Numbered from the stretch's first letter, positions 17,192 to 25,315 are shown. The stretch is DNA of 64,000 nucleotides from Thermanaerosceptrum fracticalcis (GCF_000746025.2 NZ_CP045798.1:2427001-2491000); one strand, 5' to 3'. The notes: generated by a model not told the origin, from the sequence alone. Made by a program: numbers and translations.

Positions 17192-17446
17192 TTATTTTTG
17201 CTCTATATTCAATTTGCCGTGATAAAAGTCATACATTTCCTTAATAGATGAAAATAACAATTGTTCTTTAGCTATCTTGTTAAGCAAACCGGCTCCGATG
17301 TTTCCTTTATGATAAGAATGTATAGTACAGCGCCGGTAGAGTCCATCCGGGCCATGTCCCGAGTATGTTGCTGTTTTATATTTCCTTCTCATCCCCAACA
17401 TTTTGCATATCGTTTCAATATCATCCCACGTAAACGTATACCCCAT
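17192..17446 (-). CDS. Small toxin-like protein (possible HicA-like fold)
   Basis: 84 residues. It begins MGYTFTWDDIETICKMLG and carries CTIHSYHKGNIGAGLLNKIA, which loosely resembles the His-containing beta strand and following helix of HicA-type mRNA interferases. The resemblance is weak and I do not claim membership. GGAGG sits five bases before the ATG, inside the last codons of the antitoxin-like gene, and the two genes abut with no gap. This order, antitoxin first with translational coupling, is typical of type II toxin-antitoxin pairs. Either a toxin or an unknown partner protein is possible. Confidence 0.5.
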   Translation of the reverse strand: MGYTFTWDDIETICKMLGMRRKYKTATYSGHGPDGLYRRCTIHSYHKGNIGAGLLNKIAKEQLLFSSIKEMYDFYHGKLNIEQK

Positions 17447-17926
17447 CTATTCCTCCAGAAGTTTCTTTAGGCCTATTACTTCAAGTACTTTTTCTTTATT
17501 GCCCTGACACTGTTTGATCCCGCGTAGAATCCAGTAATGGCCGTCTCTTTCTGATTTGGGGTTAAGGAAATATTCAAGGTCGTCAAAATACTCTTCCGCA
17601 TAATTCATGGCATCTTCAACTAAACTATAAACAGCTTCCTCTTTTGTTAAACCAACTCCATGTAAACGCAGCTGCTCATTCCATAAATTCCATGTTTGAT
17701 TTTCTTCCGTATCGGTTATAGAGTCACCTGGTCTATCAACCCATTGGTATGTTAAACCAGACAAAGCTTCGGTTGTTACCCTATTTAATAAATCTGTGGA
17801 TATTACAGATACGGCACCGGTTTCTGTCCTTTTAAAATCCATAACGATAGACTCAATCCCCCGAGCGGCATTACGACGTATGAGAGGAAACTTATTTTTA
17901 GCCTGTGCAACAGTATATACTTCCAT
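17447..17926 (-). CDS. Antitoxin-like protein with Phd/YefM-type N-terminus
   Basis: 159 residues. The first ~60 (MEVYTVAQAKNKFPLIRRNA) fit the Phd/YefM start, where a short strand and helix form a DNA-binding dimer. The rest is acidic (EEAVYSLVEDAMNYAEEYFD), as expected for a toxin-neutralising part, though longer than classic Phd proteins. GGAGG lies nine bases before the ATG. A perfect palindrome covers the -35 region of its promoter, which fits autorepression by the antitoxin or the complex. Family placement is moderate; partnership with the next gene is inferred from coupling. Confidence 0.6.
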   Translation of the reverse strand: MEVYTVAQAKNKFPLIRRNAARGIESIVMDFKRTETGAVSVISTDLLNRVTTEALSGLTYQWVDRPGDSITDTEENQTWNLWNEQLRLHGVGLTKEEAVYSLVEDAMNYAEEYFDDLEYFLNPKSERDGHYWILRGIKQCQGNKEKVLEVIGLKKLLEE

Positions 17927-17955
17927 TAGACTAACCCTCCGTGTTTTTTTAAAAT

Positions 17956-17994
17956 ATTATATCCTAACATGCACTATTATGTCCATAATGGACA
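17956..17994 (-). promoter_or_regulatory. Promoter with overlapping palindromic operator for the toxin-antitoxin-like pair
   Basis: Minus strand TGGACA (17980-17985), 18 bases, TATAAT (17956-17961). The -35 hexamer is one half of the perfect palindrome TGTCCATAATGGACA at 17980-17994, a good candidate autoregulatory operator. Confidence 0.6.
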
Positions 17995-17995
17995 A

Positions 17996-18040
17996 AAACG
18001 GAACAGGAAAAGAGAGCAGTGATGCTCTCTTTTCCTGTTC
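17996..18040 (-). terminator. Strong terminator after the flagellar rod genes
   Basis: GAACAGGAAAAGAGAGCA pairs with TGCTCTCTTTTCCTGTTC, an 18-bp perfect stem with a 4-base loop at 18001-18040, followed on the minus strand by a T tract. Confidence 0.9.
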
Positions 18041-18077
18041 GCCTGGCCTGGTATTTATTATTTAAGGGGGGACTTTA

Positions 18078-18207
18078 ACTTAGTTACTAGTTACTAGTTA
18101 CTAGTTATTAGTTGGTAGCGGTTTGGAAGCAGACATCGGATATCGTATTCCGGTCTCTGGGCTCTGGTCACTGTTTACGGTTTACGGTTCACGGTTCACG
18201 GTTCACG
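18078..18207. repeat. Heptad repeat block reaching the stop codon of the FlgJ-like gene
   Basis: TAGTTAC heptads (18080-18112), CGGATAT-type and GGTCACT-type units, then ACGGTTC heptads (18172-18207) that include the TGA of the next gene. Confidence 0.85.
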
Positions 18208-18568
18208 TTTCGCGATTTATGTCCCGCTTCAGCTGCTGATAGAGCATATCGGCAAGTCCAATGCTGCCGTGGGATTTGGCAATGAGTTTGCTATACTGTT
18301 CATCCAGCATATCCTTGTAGATTTTTGAAGCATAGCTTTCTTCAATTAAACCGCCATTGGGGATCCCAGCCCTCATCTGCTGTAACATTTTATGCAGGAA
18401 AATGGCTTCTAATTCCTGGCAGGCTTCTTTAAGTTTTTTGTCATCTTGCCTCTCAAGCCTGGCCTTGTCCAGTATATTTTTAAAATCCTGCACCCCTTTG
18501 TTCCGGTAACTGCCTTCAGTTGCCTGTTGAGTATAGTTTCTTAGTCCATCCAGGGGAGAAGTTTTCAT
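18203..18568 (-). CDS. FlgJ N-terminal-like rod-binding protein
   Basis: 121 residues. Residues ~45-115 (LKEACQELEAIFLHKMLQQM, then YASKIYKDMLDEQYSKLIA) are the rod-binding domain found at the N-terminus of FlgJ. There is no muramidase domain, as usual in Firmicutes. It should cap or scaffold assembly of the flagellar rod outside the membrane. GGGGTG precedes the ATG, and it follows flgG by 12 bases in one operon. The last residues and stop codon (RET, TGA) are encoded within an ACGGTTC heptad tract. Confidence 0.85.
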   Translation of the reverse strand: MKTSPLDGLRNYTQQATEGSYRNKGVQDFKNILDKARLERQDDKKLKEACQELEAIFLHKMLQQMRAGIPNGGLIEESYASKIYKDMLDEQYSKLIAKSHGSIGLADMLYQQLKRDINRET

Positions 18569-18580
18569 GCTTATTCACCC

Positions 18581-19414
18581 CTAGCGTTTTAATCCATTGG
18601 TGATGCCCATCATTTCGTCAGAGGTCTGAATCGACTTGGAGTTTATTTCATAAGCCCGCTGGGCAGTAATCATTTTTACCATTTCTTCTACTACTTTCAC
18701 ATTGGAGCCTTCGAGGAATCCCTGGATCAAAGAACCTAAGCCATCCTTGGTAGGCTGCCCGATAATGGGTTCTCCGGAAACCTCGGTGGCCACATAGCTG
18801 GTTGATCCTACGGCTTGCAAACCGGCAGGATTAGCGAAATTGGCCATTTCCAAGATAGGAGCACTTGCCCCGCTTACTTTCTCCGTGGAGACAATACCGT
18901 CTTCGCTGATGGAGATGGTCTTGGTAGCGGTATCGGGTTTTATGTATTTGAGTGTCTTCCCGCCCACACTCAAGCTGCCGCCGGTGCTGTCATTGCCTTT
19001 GGAAGAGAGAACCCGATAACCGTTGGAAGTAACCAGATACCCCTGGCTGTCAATCTGGAAAGCGCCGTTACGGGTGTACCCCACCTTCCCGTTGGGAAGT
19101 GCCACCATAAAGAAGCCTTTCCCCTGGATGGCCACATCGGAATCATTTCCTGTTTCCTGGAGTATGCCGCCGCTGAAGTCGCTCAGTGTTCCTACAACGC
19201 GGACACCGTTACCGATCTCTAACCCCATTGGATTAAAGAATCCCTGCTCGGAAGCTGCCGGACTTTTCAGCGACTGGTAGAGTAGTGACTGGAAATCCAC
19301 CCGGCTCTTTTTAAAACCGGTGGTATTCACGTTAGCCAGGTTATTGGAAATTACGTCAAGGTTCATCTGTTGTGCCTGCATACCGGAACTGGCAATGTAA
19401 AGGGAACGCAACAC
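18581..19414 (-). CDS. flgG: Flagellar basal-body rod protein FlgG/FlhP type
   Basis: 277 residues. The start is GTG at 19414, eight bases after AAGGAGG, giving the family-typical MLRSLYIASSGMQAQQMNLD; the longer frame would need TTG at 19420. The N-terminal rod motif (DVISNNLANVNTTGFKKSRV) and the C-terminal EEMVKMITAQRAYEINSKSI are those of FlgG-like distal rod proteins. It is exported through the flagellar type III system and polymerises as the rod. The gene follows flgF, as in the mbl-flhO-flhP order of Bacillus. Confidence 0.93.
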   Translation of the reverse strand: MLRSLYIASSGMQAQQMNLDVISNNLANVNTTGFKKSRVDFQSLLYQSLKSPAASEQGFFNPMGLEIGNGVRVVGTLSDFSGGILQETGNDSDVAIQGKGFFMVALPNGKVGYTRNGAFQIDSQGYLVTSNGYRVLSSKGNDSTGGSLSVGGKTLKYIKPDTATKTISISEDGIVSTEKVSGASAPILEMANFANPAGLQAVGSTSYVATEVSGEPIIGQPTKDGLGSLIQGFLEGSNVKVVEEMVKMITAQRAYEINSKSIQTSDEMMGITNGLKR

Positions 19415-19428
19415 GCCCAAAACCTCCT

Positions 19429-19949
19429 TGATTAGTTATTAGTTACTAGTTACTAGTTTGATTCGTAGTTTCGTGACCGGTGATCGGTGACCAATTTAAT
19501 ATACCGGACACTGGACTCTGGTCACTGGTAACGGCTCCTGGGTCGCACACACGGGTTGTTGGTTTCCTCGGTCGGTCGGAAACCTGGAGGCTTCTGTATA
19601 ACAGGCCAGCCCCACTTTAGTTACTAGTTACTAGTTATTAGTTATTAGTCATTGGAAGTCGGAAGTCGGAAGTCGGATGTCGGATGTCGGATGTCGTTAT
19701 TAATATGAATATTTTACCACTTATGGAACTGATGGTCAATGTTAGTTGGTAGTTGGTAGTGATCGGTGACCTGTGACCCGTGACCAGTAAATTAACCGGA
19801 CACCGGACACTGGACTCTGGTCACTAATATTCGGATGTCGGATGTCGGAAAGCGGATGTCGGAAAGCGGATGTCGGAAAACGGATGTCGGAAAGCGGATG
19901 TCGGAAAACGGATGTCGGAAAGCGGTAATCGGATAGCGGAGAGTCGTTG
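19429..19949. repeat. Largest mosaic heptad block, between flgF and flgG
   Basis: About 520 bases with no gene. It contains TAGTTAC heptads (19433-19456, 19618-19650), two copies of the composite GTGACC/GGACAC element (19473-19526 and 19759-19825), GTCGGAA/GTCGGAT heptads (19655-19696), and a higher-order 14-base unit ATGTCGGAAAGCGG repeated about five times (19832-19945). Only 19536-19615 and 19697-19742 look partly unique. Confidence 0.9.
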
Positions 19950-19950
19950 T

Positions 19951-20694
19951 TTAGATACGTCCCACTTCGTTGACAGTTTTCTCCAGGGTGCTGTCTTCGG
20001 TCTGGATGACCTTCTGGTTAGCTTCGTAAGCGCGCATGAGGTTAATCATATTCACCATTTCTTCAATGGCGTTGACGTTACTTTCTTCCACGAATCCCTG
20101 GGCAATTTTGGGATTTTCCACCTCCACGGGTTCCTCACCCCGGAATAAGGAAGACCCTTCTTTGACAATGGGAGAAGCAAAGGAAACAATATGAAGCTTG
20201 TCTACCAGTTTGCCATTGACGAAAACCCGGCCGGACTCATCAACGTTAAAATCACCTTTGCCAACCACAATTTCCCCCTTTTTCCCCTGTACGGGATAAC
20301 CGTCAATCGTAACCAGTTTGCCTTCGGGACTTAAGTTAAAGACACCATTGCGGGTATAACGTTCACCCTGGGGGGTATTCACCACAAAATAACCTTCCCC
20401 CATGAGAGCAAGTTCCAAGGGGTTGCCCGATTCCTTGTAAAAACCCGCGGAATAGTCGGTCACTATATCATGGATCTGCAGTCCCGTAGACAGATTGCCC
20501 ACAAGGGGAGGTGTGCCTGTGGTGACCGTAGGATCATTAAGCCTGTGAATAAGCATCTCAGGGAAAGAGCGGGCTACTACTGTCTCTTTTTTATAACCGC
20601 TGGTGTTGACATTGGCCAGGTTGTTGGCCGAGGCTTCCTGGCGCTTGGTTAAAACGGCCATCCCCAGAGCGCTGGTGTAGATACCTTTAAGCAT
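19951..20694 (-). CDS. flgF: Flagellar basal-body rod protein FlgF/FlhO type
   Basis: 247 residues from the ATG at 20694, eight bases after AAGGAGG. MLKGIYTSALGM and SANNLANVNTSGYKKE are the N-terminal rod signature; the C-terminus carries ESNVNAIEEMVNMINLMRAY. It is a hook-basal-body family protein of the proximal rod type. mbl lies upstream and flgG downstream, the same order as mbl-flhO-flhP. F versus G labels follow the Bacillus order and cannot be proven by sequence alone. Confidence 0.9.
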   Translation of the reverse strand: MLKGIYTSALGMAVLTKRQEASANNLANVNTSGYKKETVVARSFPEMLIHRLNDPTVTTGTPPLVGNLSTGLQIHDIVTDYSAGFYKESGNPLELALMGEGYFVVNTPQGERYTRNGVFNLSPEGKLVTIDGYPVQGKKGEIVVGKGDFNVDESGRVFVNGKLVDKLHIVSFASPIVKEGSSLFRGEEPVEVENPKIAQGFVEESNVNAIEEMVNMINLMRAYEANQKVIQTEDSTLEKTVNEVGRI

Positions 20695-20714
20695 AAGTTG
20701 CACCTCCTTTCCGA

Positions 20715-20884
20715 GTTAGTTACTAGTTACTAGTTATTAGTTACTAGTTATTAGTTGGTAGTTGACTGCAGCCTATGGCCCGATGGCCGATAACCGTTAT
20801 TCGATAACGATTACCGACAGCCGATATCCGCTATCTGACAAACGTCGGAAATCGGAAATCGGTAAACTGAGGTCGGATAGTCGT
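20715..20884. repeat. Heptad repeat block between mbl and flgF
   Basis: TAGTTAC heptads (20716-20765) next to the flgF ribosome site, then mixed CCGATAnn/ACCGnnn and GTCGGAAATCGG units to 20884. Confidence 0.85.
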
Positions 20885-20888
20885 CCCT

Positions 20889-21920
20889 CTATTTCGCTGC
20901 CGTGCGTTTGAAGGAACGGGCGCTTTCCAGGATATCGATCAAGGCGAGAGCCTTGGCGGTGCCTAAAGCCACGCACTGGACAGGATTATCGGCTATATGT
21001 ACGGGAAGGTGGGTCTCCTGGGTGATAAGCATGTCCAACCCATGGAGGAGGGCTCCCCCTCCCGTAAGGACGATTCCCTTATTCATGATATCTGCAGCCA
21101 GTTCGGGAGGTGTTTTTTCCAGGACTTCTTTAGTGGCTCCCACAATGGCCTCCACCGGTTCCTTAATAGCCTCATAAGCTTCCCTGGCCATGATGCGGAC
21201 AGTTTTAGGCAGGCCGCTCACCAGGTCCCTGCCCCTGATTTCGGTGCCGGCCTCGCCCCTGGCCTGGGGATAGGCCGTGCCTATTTCTATTTTCAATTCT
21301 TCTGCCGTACGCTCGCCGATCATCAGGTTATAGGCCCGCCGCATGTAGCGGACCAACGCCTCGTCAATTTTATCGCCGCCGATGCGAATGGATCTGCTGG
21401 TCACTATCCCGCCCAGGGAAAGAACAGCTATGTCGGTAGTACCGCCGCCAATATCCACCACCATAGAACCGCTTGGTTCGCTGATTTCCAATCCTGCTCC
21501 CAGGGCGGCAGCCAATGGTTCCTCAATGAGAAAGGCTTGTTTGGCCCCCGCCGAGATGGCCGCTTGTTTCACTGCCCTCTCTTCCACACTGGTCACGCCG
21601 GAAGGAACCCCGATCATGACACGGGGCTTGAAAAACAGTCTCTTGCCCACGGCCTTCCCTATAAAATAACGCAACATTTTCTCCGTTACGTCATAATCAG
21701 CAATTACTCCCTCTTTCATAGGACGGATAGCGACAATATTACCGGGGGTCCTACCCAGCATTCGCCTGGCCTCTTCACCTACAGCAATAACCTGTCCTGT
21801 GTTCTTATCCAGAGCCACGACCGATGGTTCATTGACAACAATCCCCTTGTTTTTGACATAGACAAGAACACTGGCAGTACCTAAATCTATCCCTATATCT
21901 TCGCCAAAATTAAAGAACAT
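20889..21920 (-). CDS. mbl: MreB-family actin-like cell-shape protein (Mbl type)
   Basis: 343 residues. Actin-fold phosphate loops are clear: [20 protein letters not shown] at the start, [18 protein letters not shown] near 165, and [16 protein letters not shown] near 290. MreB-type filaments under the membrane guide elongation of the lateral wall. The ATG at 21920 follows GGAAGGA; an ATG at 21938 has no ribosome site. Position directly after spoIIID and before flgF matches Bacillus mbl rather than mreB; the sequence alone does not decide. Confidence 0.93.
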   Translation of the reverse strand: MFFNFGEDIGIDLGTASVLVYVKNKGIVVNEPSVVALDKNTGQVIAVGEEARRMLGRTPGNIVAIRPMKEGVIADYDVTEKMLRYFIGKAVGKRLFFKPRVMIGVPSGVTSVEERAVKQAAISAGAKQAFLIEEPLAAALGAGLEISEPSGSMVVDIGGGTTDIAVLSLGGIVTSRSIRIGGDKIDEALVRYMRRAYNLMIGERTAEELKIEIGTAYPQARGEAGTEIRGRDLVSGLPKTVRIMAREAYEAIKEPVEAIVGATKEVLEKTPPELAADIMNKGIVLTGGGALLHGLDMLITQETHLPVHIADNPVQCVALGTAKALALIDILESARSFKRTAAK

Positions 21921-22043
21921 GAGGCCACATCCTTCCATAAAAAAAATTACTGAATAAAAAGCGAAAAGTGTACAAGGACTACCTGTGGCTCATATTCTAC
22001 ACTAAAAGACCTTTTCCCTCTTTTTTTCCTATTAAATTCTTCA

Positions 22044-22301
22044 TTAATTTTCCTGAGCTTCTTTATATTTCTTCTTGGTAGCCTCACCGCCGCGCAAATG
22101 ACGCTCAGCCTTATTTTGTTCCAAAACATATTTGACCTGGGCAGCAAGCTGTTTATTAATCACCGGTAATCTCTCGGTCATGTCTTTATGGATAGTGCTT
22201 TTGCTAACACCAAAAACAGTAGCAGTCTGTCTCACCGTGGCTGTGGTATCTAACATATAATGACATACCTCCAGGACACGTTTCCGGATGTATTCTTGCA
22301 T
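22044..22301 (-). CDS. spoIIID: Sporulation transcription factor SpoIIID
   Basis: 85 residues, the expected size. The helix-turn-helix (TVRQTATVFGVSKSTIHKDM) at about 23-42 and the basic C-terminal tail match SpoIIID, the mother-cell regulator that acts under sigma-E and adjusts the switch to sigma-K genes. GGAGGGG precedes the ATG. A 223-bp stretch covering its promoter, ribosome site and first ~38 codons is duplicated at 24093-24313, on the far side of an ATPase gene. Confidence 0.95.
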   Translation of the reverse strand: MQEYIRKRVLEVCHYMLDTTATVRQTATVFGVSKSTIHKDMTERLPVINKQLAAQVKYVLEQNKAERHLRGGEATKKKYKEAQEN

Positions 22302-22410
22302 CCTCTTCCCCTCCGTTCAGCTCATTTTCTCTAAATGTATATGAGGGGAAATGAAAAAAATGCTTGCGTCCAGGGAAAAAATGATGTTAGTTACTAGTTG
22401 CTAGTTATTA
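22188..22410. repeat. Direct repeat, intact copy (spoIIID promoter and 5' part)
   Basis: Matches 24093-24313 at most positions, including non-coding DNA such as GCTTGCGTCCAGGG and the TAGTTAC heptads at the outer end. The two copies bracket the ATPase gene. Confidence 0.9.
22334..22363 (-). promoter_or_regulatory. Possible sigma-E promoter of spoIIID
   Basis: Minus strand GCATTTTT, 14 bases, TATACATT, loosely like the sigma-E pattern and at the right distance from spoIIID. In the duplicated copy the -10 is changed to TATAAATT and the spacer is a base shorter. Weak match. Confidence 0.35.
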
Positions 22411-22418
22411 TTTATTAG

Positions 22419-23768
22419 TTAATTTTCCAACTGCTGCAATGCCATCCCAATCAGTTTATCTGCATAATCGGCCAGGAACAGCGGGATATTCAACAGATCA
22501 TCGTCCAACCGCAGATTGTTCAATGAAAAACGGACACGCAGCTTGACCTTGTCACCGTATTTCTCTTTAAACTTCTTCAAGCTTTTGCTTTCGACATTGC
22601 TTTCCGATTTTACCTCTACGGGCAAAATATCGTTTTCTCTCTGAATCAGAAAATCCACTTCATACCGGGGATTGTCCATTGCCCAATATCGCGGCATTGC
22701 TTCAAACTGGTTTCTCAGTGCTTGGAGCACATAGTTTTCGCTGAGCGCTCCCTTGAACTCCACAAACAGGCGGTTGCCTTCGCCGAAAGCAGAGGGTGCC
22801 AAGAGCGACAGGCGGCGCAATAGTCCCACGTCCACCATATAAAGCTTGAAGGCGGACAAATCGTCATAAGCAGAAATGGGCAGCCCCGGTGCACTGCTGC
22901 GGTATATCTTATAAGTCAGGCCCGCATCGCAAAGCCATTGCAGCGCGTCCTCATATTCTCTGGCCCGGGCGCCTTCCTTGACCACTTTATAGATAAATTT
23001 TTTATTCTCCCTCGCAAGCTGGGACGGAATTGACTTCCAGATAAGTGAAATCTTCGGGAAATCCTTGGGATCCGGATGCTTGGCAAAATCCCGTTCGTAT
23101 GCCCCTAATATATTGGAAAGCACATGCTGCATCAGCTCAACATCCCGGTCTTCCGTCCAAGATCTGACGGATTCCGGCATTCCACCGGTAACAAAGTACA
23201 TTTTAAGCTTTTCATAAAGGGGATTGAAGAAAGCATCAGGAATGGCTTCAATACTGTCAATGCTGTTCAAATAGGCGGCAAGATTGCCGTCGCCATTGGC
23301 CATTAAAAATTCGGTGAAGGTCATGGGCCCGATTTCTAAAAAAGCTACCTTGCCAACGGGGAAAGAGGCAGGCTTGGACAGGGCAATGCCCAAAAGGGAA
23401 CCTGCGCAGGCCACATGGTATTCCGGTGTGTTCTCACAAAAATATTTGAGCGTATTCAAAGCGTTAGGACATTCCTGTATCTCGTCGAAAATAATGAGCG
23501 TAGCCTCCGGCTTATTCGGCTTGATGGTTTGTCCGCTGGCCATCATCAGGTTTTGCAAGATGCGTTCGACATCCTTTGTGTTTTCAAAAAACTGCTTGTA
23601 TTCCGGATGCTCGTCAAAGTTGAAATAGGCGATATTTTCATAATAGCGCCTGGCAAATTCTTTAAGCAGCCATGTCTTGCCCACCTGCCGTACACCCTTT
23701 AATATGAGCGGTTTCCGGTGCCTGGAGTTTTTCCAGCGCAGCAACTCCTGCATGCTCAGCCTTTCCAC
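22419..23768 (-). CDS. AAA-type ATPase with DUF4143 domain
   Basis: 449 residues. Walker A GVRQVGKTWLLKE near 24-36, Walker B LIIFDEIQECPN near 87-98, a sensor region AGSLLGIAL, then the DUF4143 part with YEVDFLIQ...LPVEVKSE, a PD-(D/E)xK nuclease-like signature. Such proteins are widespread, often mobile, and of unclear function. GTG start at 23768, with GGAGGTGAT before it. The gene interrupts the conserved spoIIQ-spoIIID neighbourhood and is flanked by the spoIIID direct repeats, so it is an acquired passenger. The stop codon abuts TTAGTTA repeats. Confidence 0.85.
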   Translation of the reverse strand: MERLSMQELLRWKNSRHRKPLILKGVRQVGKTWLLKEFARRYYENIAYFNFDEHPEYKQFFENTKDVERILQNLMMASGQTIKPNKPEATLIIFDEIQECPNALNTLKYFCENTPEYHVACAGSLLGIALSKPASFPVGKVAFLEIGPMTFTEFLMANGDGNLAAYLNSIDSIEAIPDAFFNPLYEKLKMYFVTGGMPESVRSWTEDRDVELMQHVLSNILGAYERDFAKHPDPKDFPKISLIWKSIPSQLARENKKFIYKVVKEGARAREYEDALQWLCDAGLTYKIYRSSAPGLPISAYDDLSAFKLYMVDVGLLRRLSLLAPSAFGEGNRLFVEFKGALSENYVLQALRNQFEAMPRYWAMDNPRYEVDFLIQRENDILPVEVKSESNVESKSLKKFKEKYGDKVKLRVRFSLNNLRLDDDLLNIPLFLADYADKLIGMALQQLEN

Positions 23769-23974
23769 AATATCACCTCCAAAATATCACATTTTTATAC
23801 ATATTTTGCGTTAATTTATCACACTTTTATAAATAGTATAACCATATATCCGGCAAAAAGTCAATGCATCACATAAATATTATAATATTTGTCATTAAAA
23901 TCACATTTTTATATATTTAATTGGGTAATCCATTGTAAGCATGGCAACATCCCATGATATATTTTTTTAACATA

Positions 23975-24012
23975 TTAAAACCTGCGCCTCTTTTAATGCC
24001 AGCGCAGGTTCT
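23975..24012 (-). terminator. Terminator between the spoIIID remnant and the ATPase gene
   Basis: AACCTGCGC pairs with GCGCAGGTT around a 14-base loop, followed by TTTTAAT on the minus strand. The rest of 23769-24092 is AT-rich and shows no gene; it should hold the ATPase promoter. Confidence 0.65.
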
Positions 24013-24092
24013 CTTTTAAATTCAATATCATTTCATCTCTCATGCAGCGTACTCGAACACCCAGTGCAACCGACACCAATTCTTAACACGGT

Positions 24093-24205
24093 ATGAATCG
24101 TACTTTTACTAACACCAAAAACAGTAGCAGTCTGTCTCACTGTGGCTGTGGTATCTAACATATAATGACATACTTTCAGGACACTTTCCGGATGTATTCT
24201 TGCAT
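24093..24205 (-). pseudogene. Truncated, frameshifted spoIIID copy
   Basis: Starts with the same ATG and first seven codons as spoIIID, then one base is missing in the eighth codon (AAACGTGTC becomes AAAGTGTC). This brings a TGA two codons later. Similarity continues to the helix-turn-helix codons and ends abruptly at 24093, so the C-terminal half is absent. The upstream promoter and ribosome site are kept. It is a dead partial duplicate of the intact gene at 22044. Confidence 0.9.
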
Positions 24206-24313
24206 CCTCTTCCCCTCCGTTCAGCTCATTTTCTCTAAATTTATATGAGGGGAAATAAAAAAATGCTTGCGTCCAGGGAAAAAATGATGTTAGTTACTAG
24301 TTGCCAGTTATTA
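24093..24313. repeat. Direct repeat, second copy bracketing the ATPase gene
   Basis: Copy of 22188-22410 with scattered substitutions and small indels. Together the copies enclose about 1.7 kb with the ATPase gene. Confidence 0.9.
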
Positions 24314-24419
24314 GTTACTAGTGGATTTCATTGGACTTCGTACTTCGGATGTCGGATAGCAAAAGTCGTCAACTGGACACTGGTCACCGGTTACTGGTCA
24401 CGGTTAACGGTTCACGGTT
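24290..24419. repeat. Heptad repeat block reaching the spoIIQ stop codon
   Basis: TAGTTAC, GTCGGAT, GGACACT/GGTCACC and ACGGTTA/ACGGTTC heptads follow each other. The last tract contains the spoIIQ stop. Confidence 0.85.
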
Positions 24420-25164
24420 CACCTTTTGGCAGGTAGTCCCGGGGATTCACTACCTTTCCGTCTTTGAGCAGTGAATAGTGGAGATGGGGGCCTTCCATGA
24501 CCTCATTTAGACCGGGCTGCCCCACTATCCCTATACTCTGCCCTTTCTTCACAACATCCCCCGTTTTGACAAAAACATCTTCCAGGTGGGCGTAAACGCT
24601 CTGCCAGCCATCCCCGTGGTCAATGGATACCTTCAGCCCTTCACTCTTAGTGGTTTCTACTTTGCCTATTTTCCCCTCCAGGGCCGCTCCTGCCTCAGTG
24701 CCCCTTTTTACTTTGATATCGATGCCATTATGATAACGATAATCACTGAAGGTTTTGGAATAGGACAGGCCTACTTCCTGGATGACCTCTCCTTTTACCG
24801 GCCAGGTGATGTCCTTGATATTCGAAACAGCATTGACTTCTCGTGTTTGTGTTTGAACCGGGGCCTTTACTTCAGCTTCCTCTTTTGCTTTGGGAGGTGC
24901 TGGCATTGTTTTCGGCTTGTCTTGGGATTCCTGTAGAACTATTCCTGTGACAGTAGAGCGCTCTTCTTTCATACTGTTGGCCTGTCCCATCACACTGGTC
25001 AGGGGCGACTCATTTTTTTTCGCCGTCTCTTTGACGAAGAGTCCCTTACCCATAAAAGGAATGATGATGCTAAATATGAGTAAAACAACCCCTGTGTAAA
25101 TTCCTAAGGTTTTCAATTGTTTGCTTTGTCCATCTAAAAGTTTACTAAATTTTTCACGGATCAC
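24412..25164 (-). CDS. spoIIQ: Forespore engulfment protein SpoIIQ (M23 peptidase family)
   Basis: 250 residues: one membrane segment (LGIYTGVVLLIFSIIIPF), a linker, then a LytM/M23 domain at about 125-245. Zinc-ligand motifs are complete: HNGID (HxxxD) and HLH (HxH in EGPHLHYSLL). Bacillus subtilis SpoIIQ lacks one ligand, whereas clostridial proteins keep it, so this one may be a real endopeptidase. It sits in the forespore membrane and partners SpoIIIAH across the engulfment space. GTG start with GAGGTGGTGAT before it. The last codons (GAA CCG TGA) come from ACGGTTC heptads. Confidence 0.9.
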   Translation of the reverse strand: MIREKFSKLLDGQSKQLKTLGIYTGVVLLIFSIIIPFMGKGLFVKETAKKNESPLTSVMGQANSMKEERSTVTGIVLQESQDKPKTMPAPPKAKEEAEVKAPVQTQTREVNAVSNIKDITWPVKGEVIQEVGLSYSKTFSDYRYHNGIDIKVKRGTEAGAALEGKIGKVETTKSEGLKVSIDHGDGWQSVYAHLEDVFVKTGDVVKKGQSIGIVGQPGLNEVMEGPHLHYSLLKDGKVVNPRDYLPKGEP

Positions 25165-25185
25165 GGAAAATCACCACCTCGCTAC

Positions 25186-25217
25186 TATTTTGCCCAAATT
25201 CTTCCTGTTTTAGTTAC
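25186..25217 (-). promoter_or_regulatory. Possible sigma-F promoter of spoIIQ
   Basis: Minus strand GTAAC, 17 bases, GGGCAAAATA. The -10 fits the GGnnAnA(H)TR sigma-F pattern; the -35 fits only partly and lies inside a TAGTAAC heptad. spoIIQ is sigma-F dependent in Bacillus. Confidence 0.4.
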
Positions 25218-25315
25218 TAGTAGGGCAAACCGGGCAGGAACCAGGTGGAAATATAAAAAATTACTAATAACTAATAACTAGTAACTAGTAACTAACAACT
25301 AGTAACTAATTTTGG
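25211..25315. repeat. Heptads on both sides of the spoIID-spoIIQ gap
   Basis: A single TAGTTACTAGT at 25211-25221, and a tract of AACTAGT/AACTAAT heptads at 25262-25308 in the opposite orientation that supplies the spoIID stop codon. Confidence 0.8.

Noticed and set aside
17192-17446. Firm assignment as HicA
   Set aside because: Only a loose match around the histidine strand; the partner is Phd-like, not HicB-like.
22044-24313. Classical insertion sequence around the ATPase gene
   Set aside because: No transposase, no terminal inverted repeats and the direct repeats (~220 bp) are far too long for target-site duplication.
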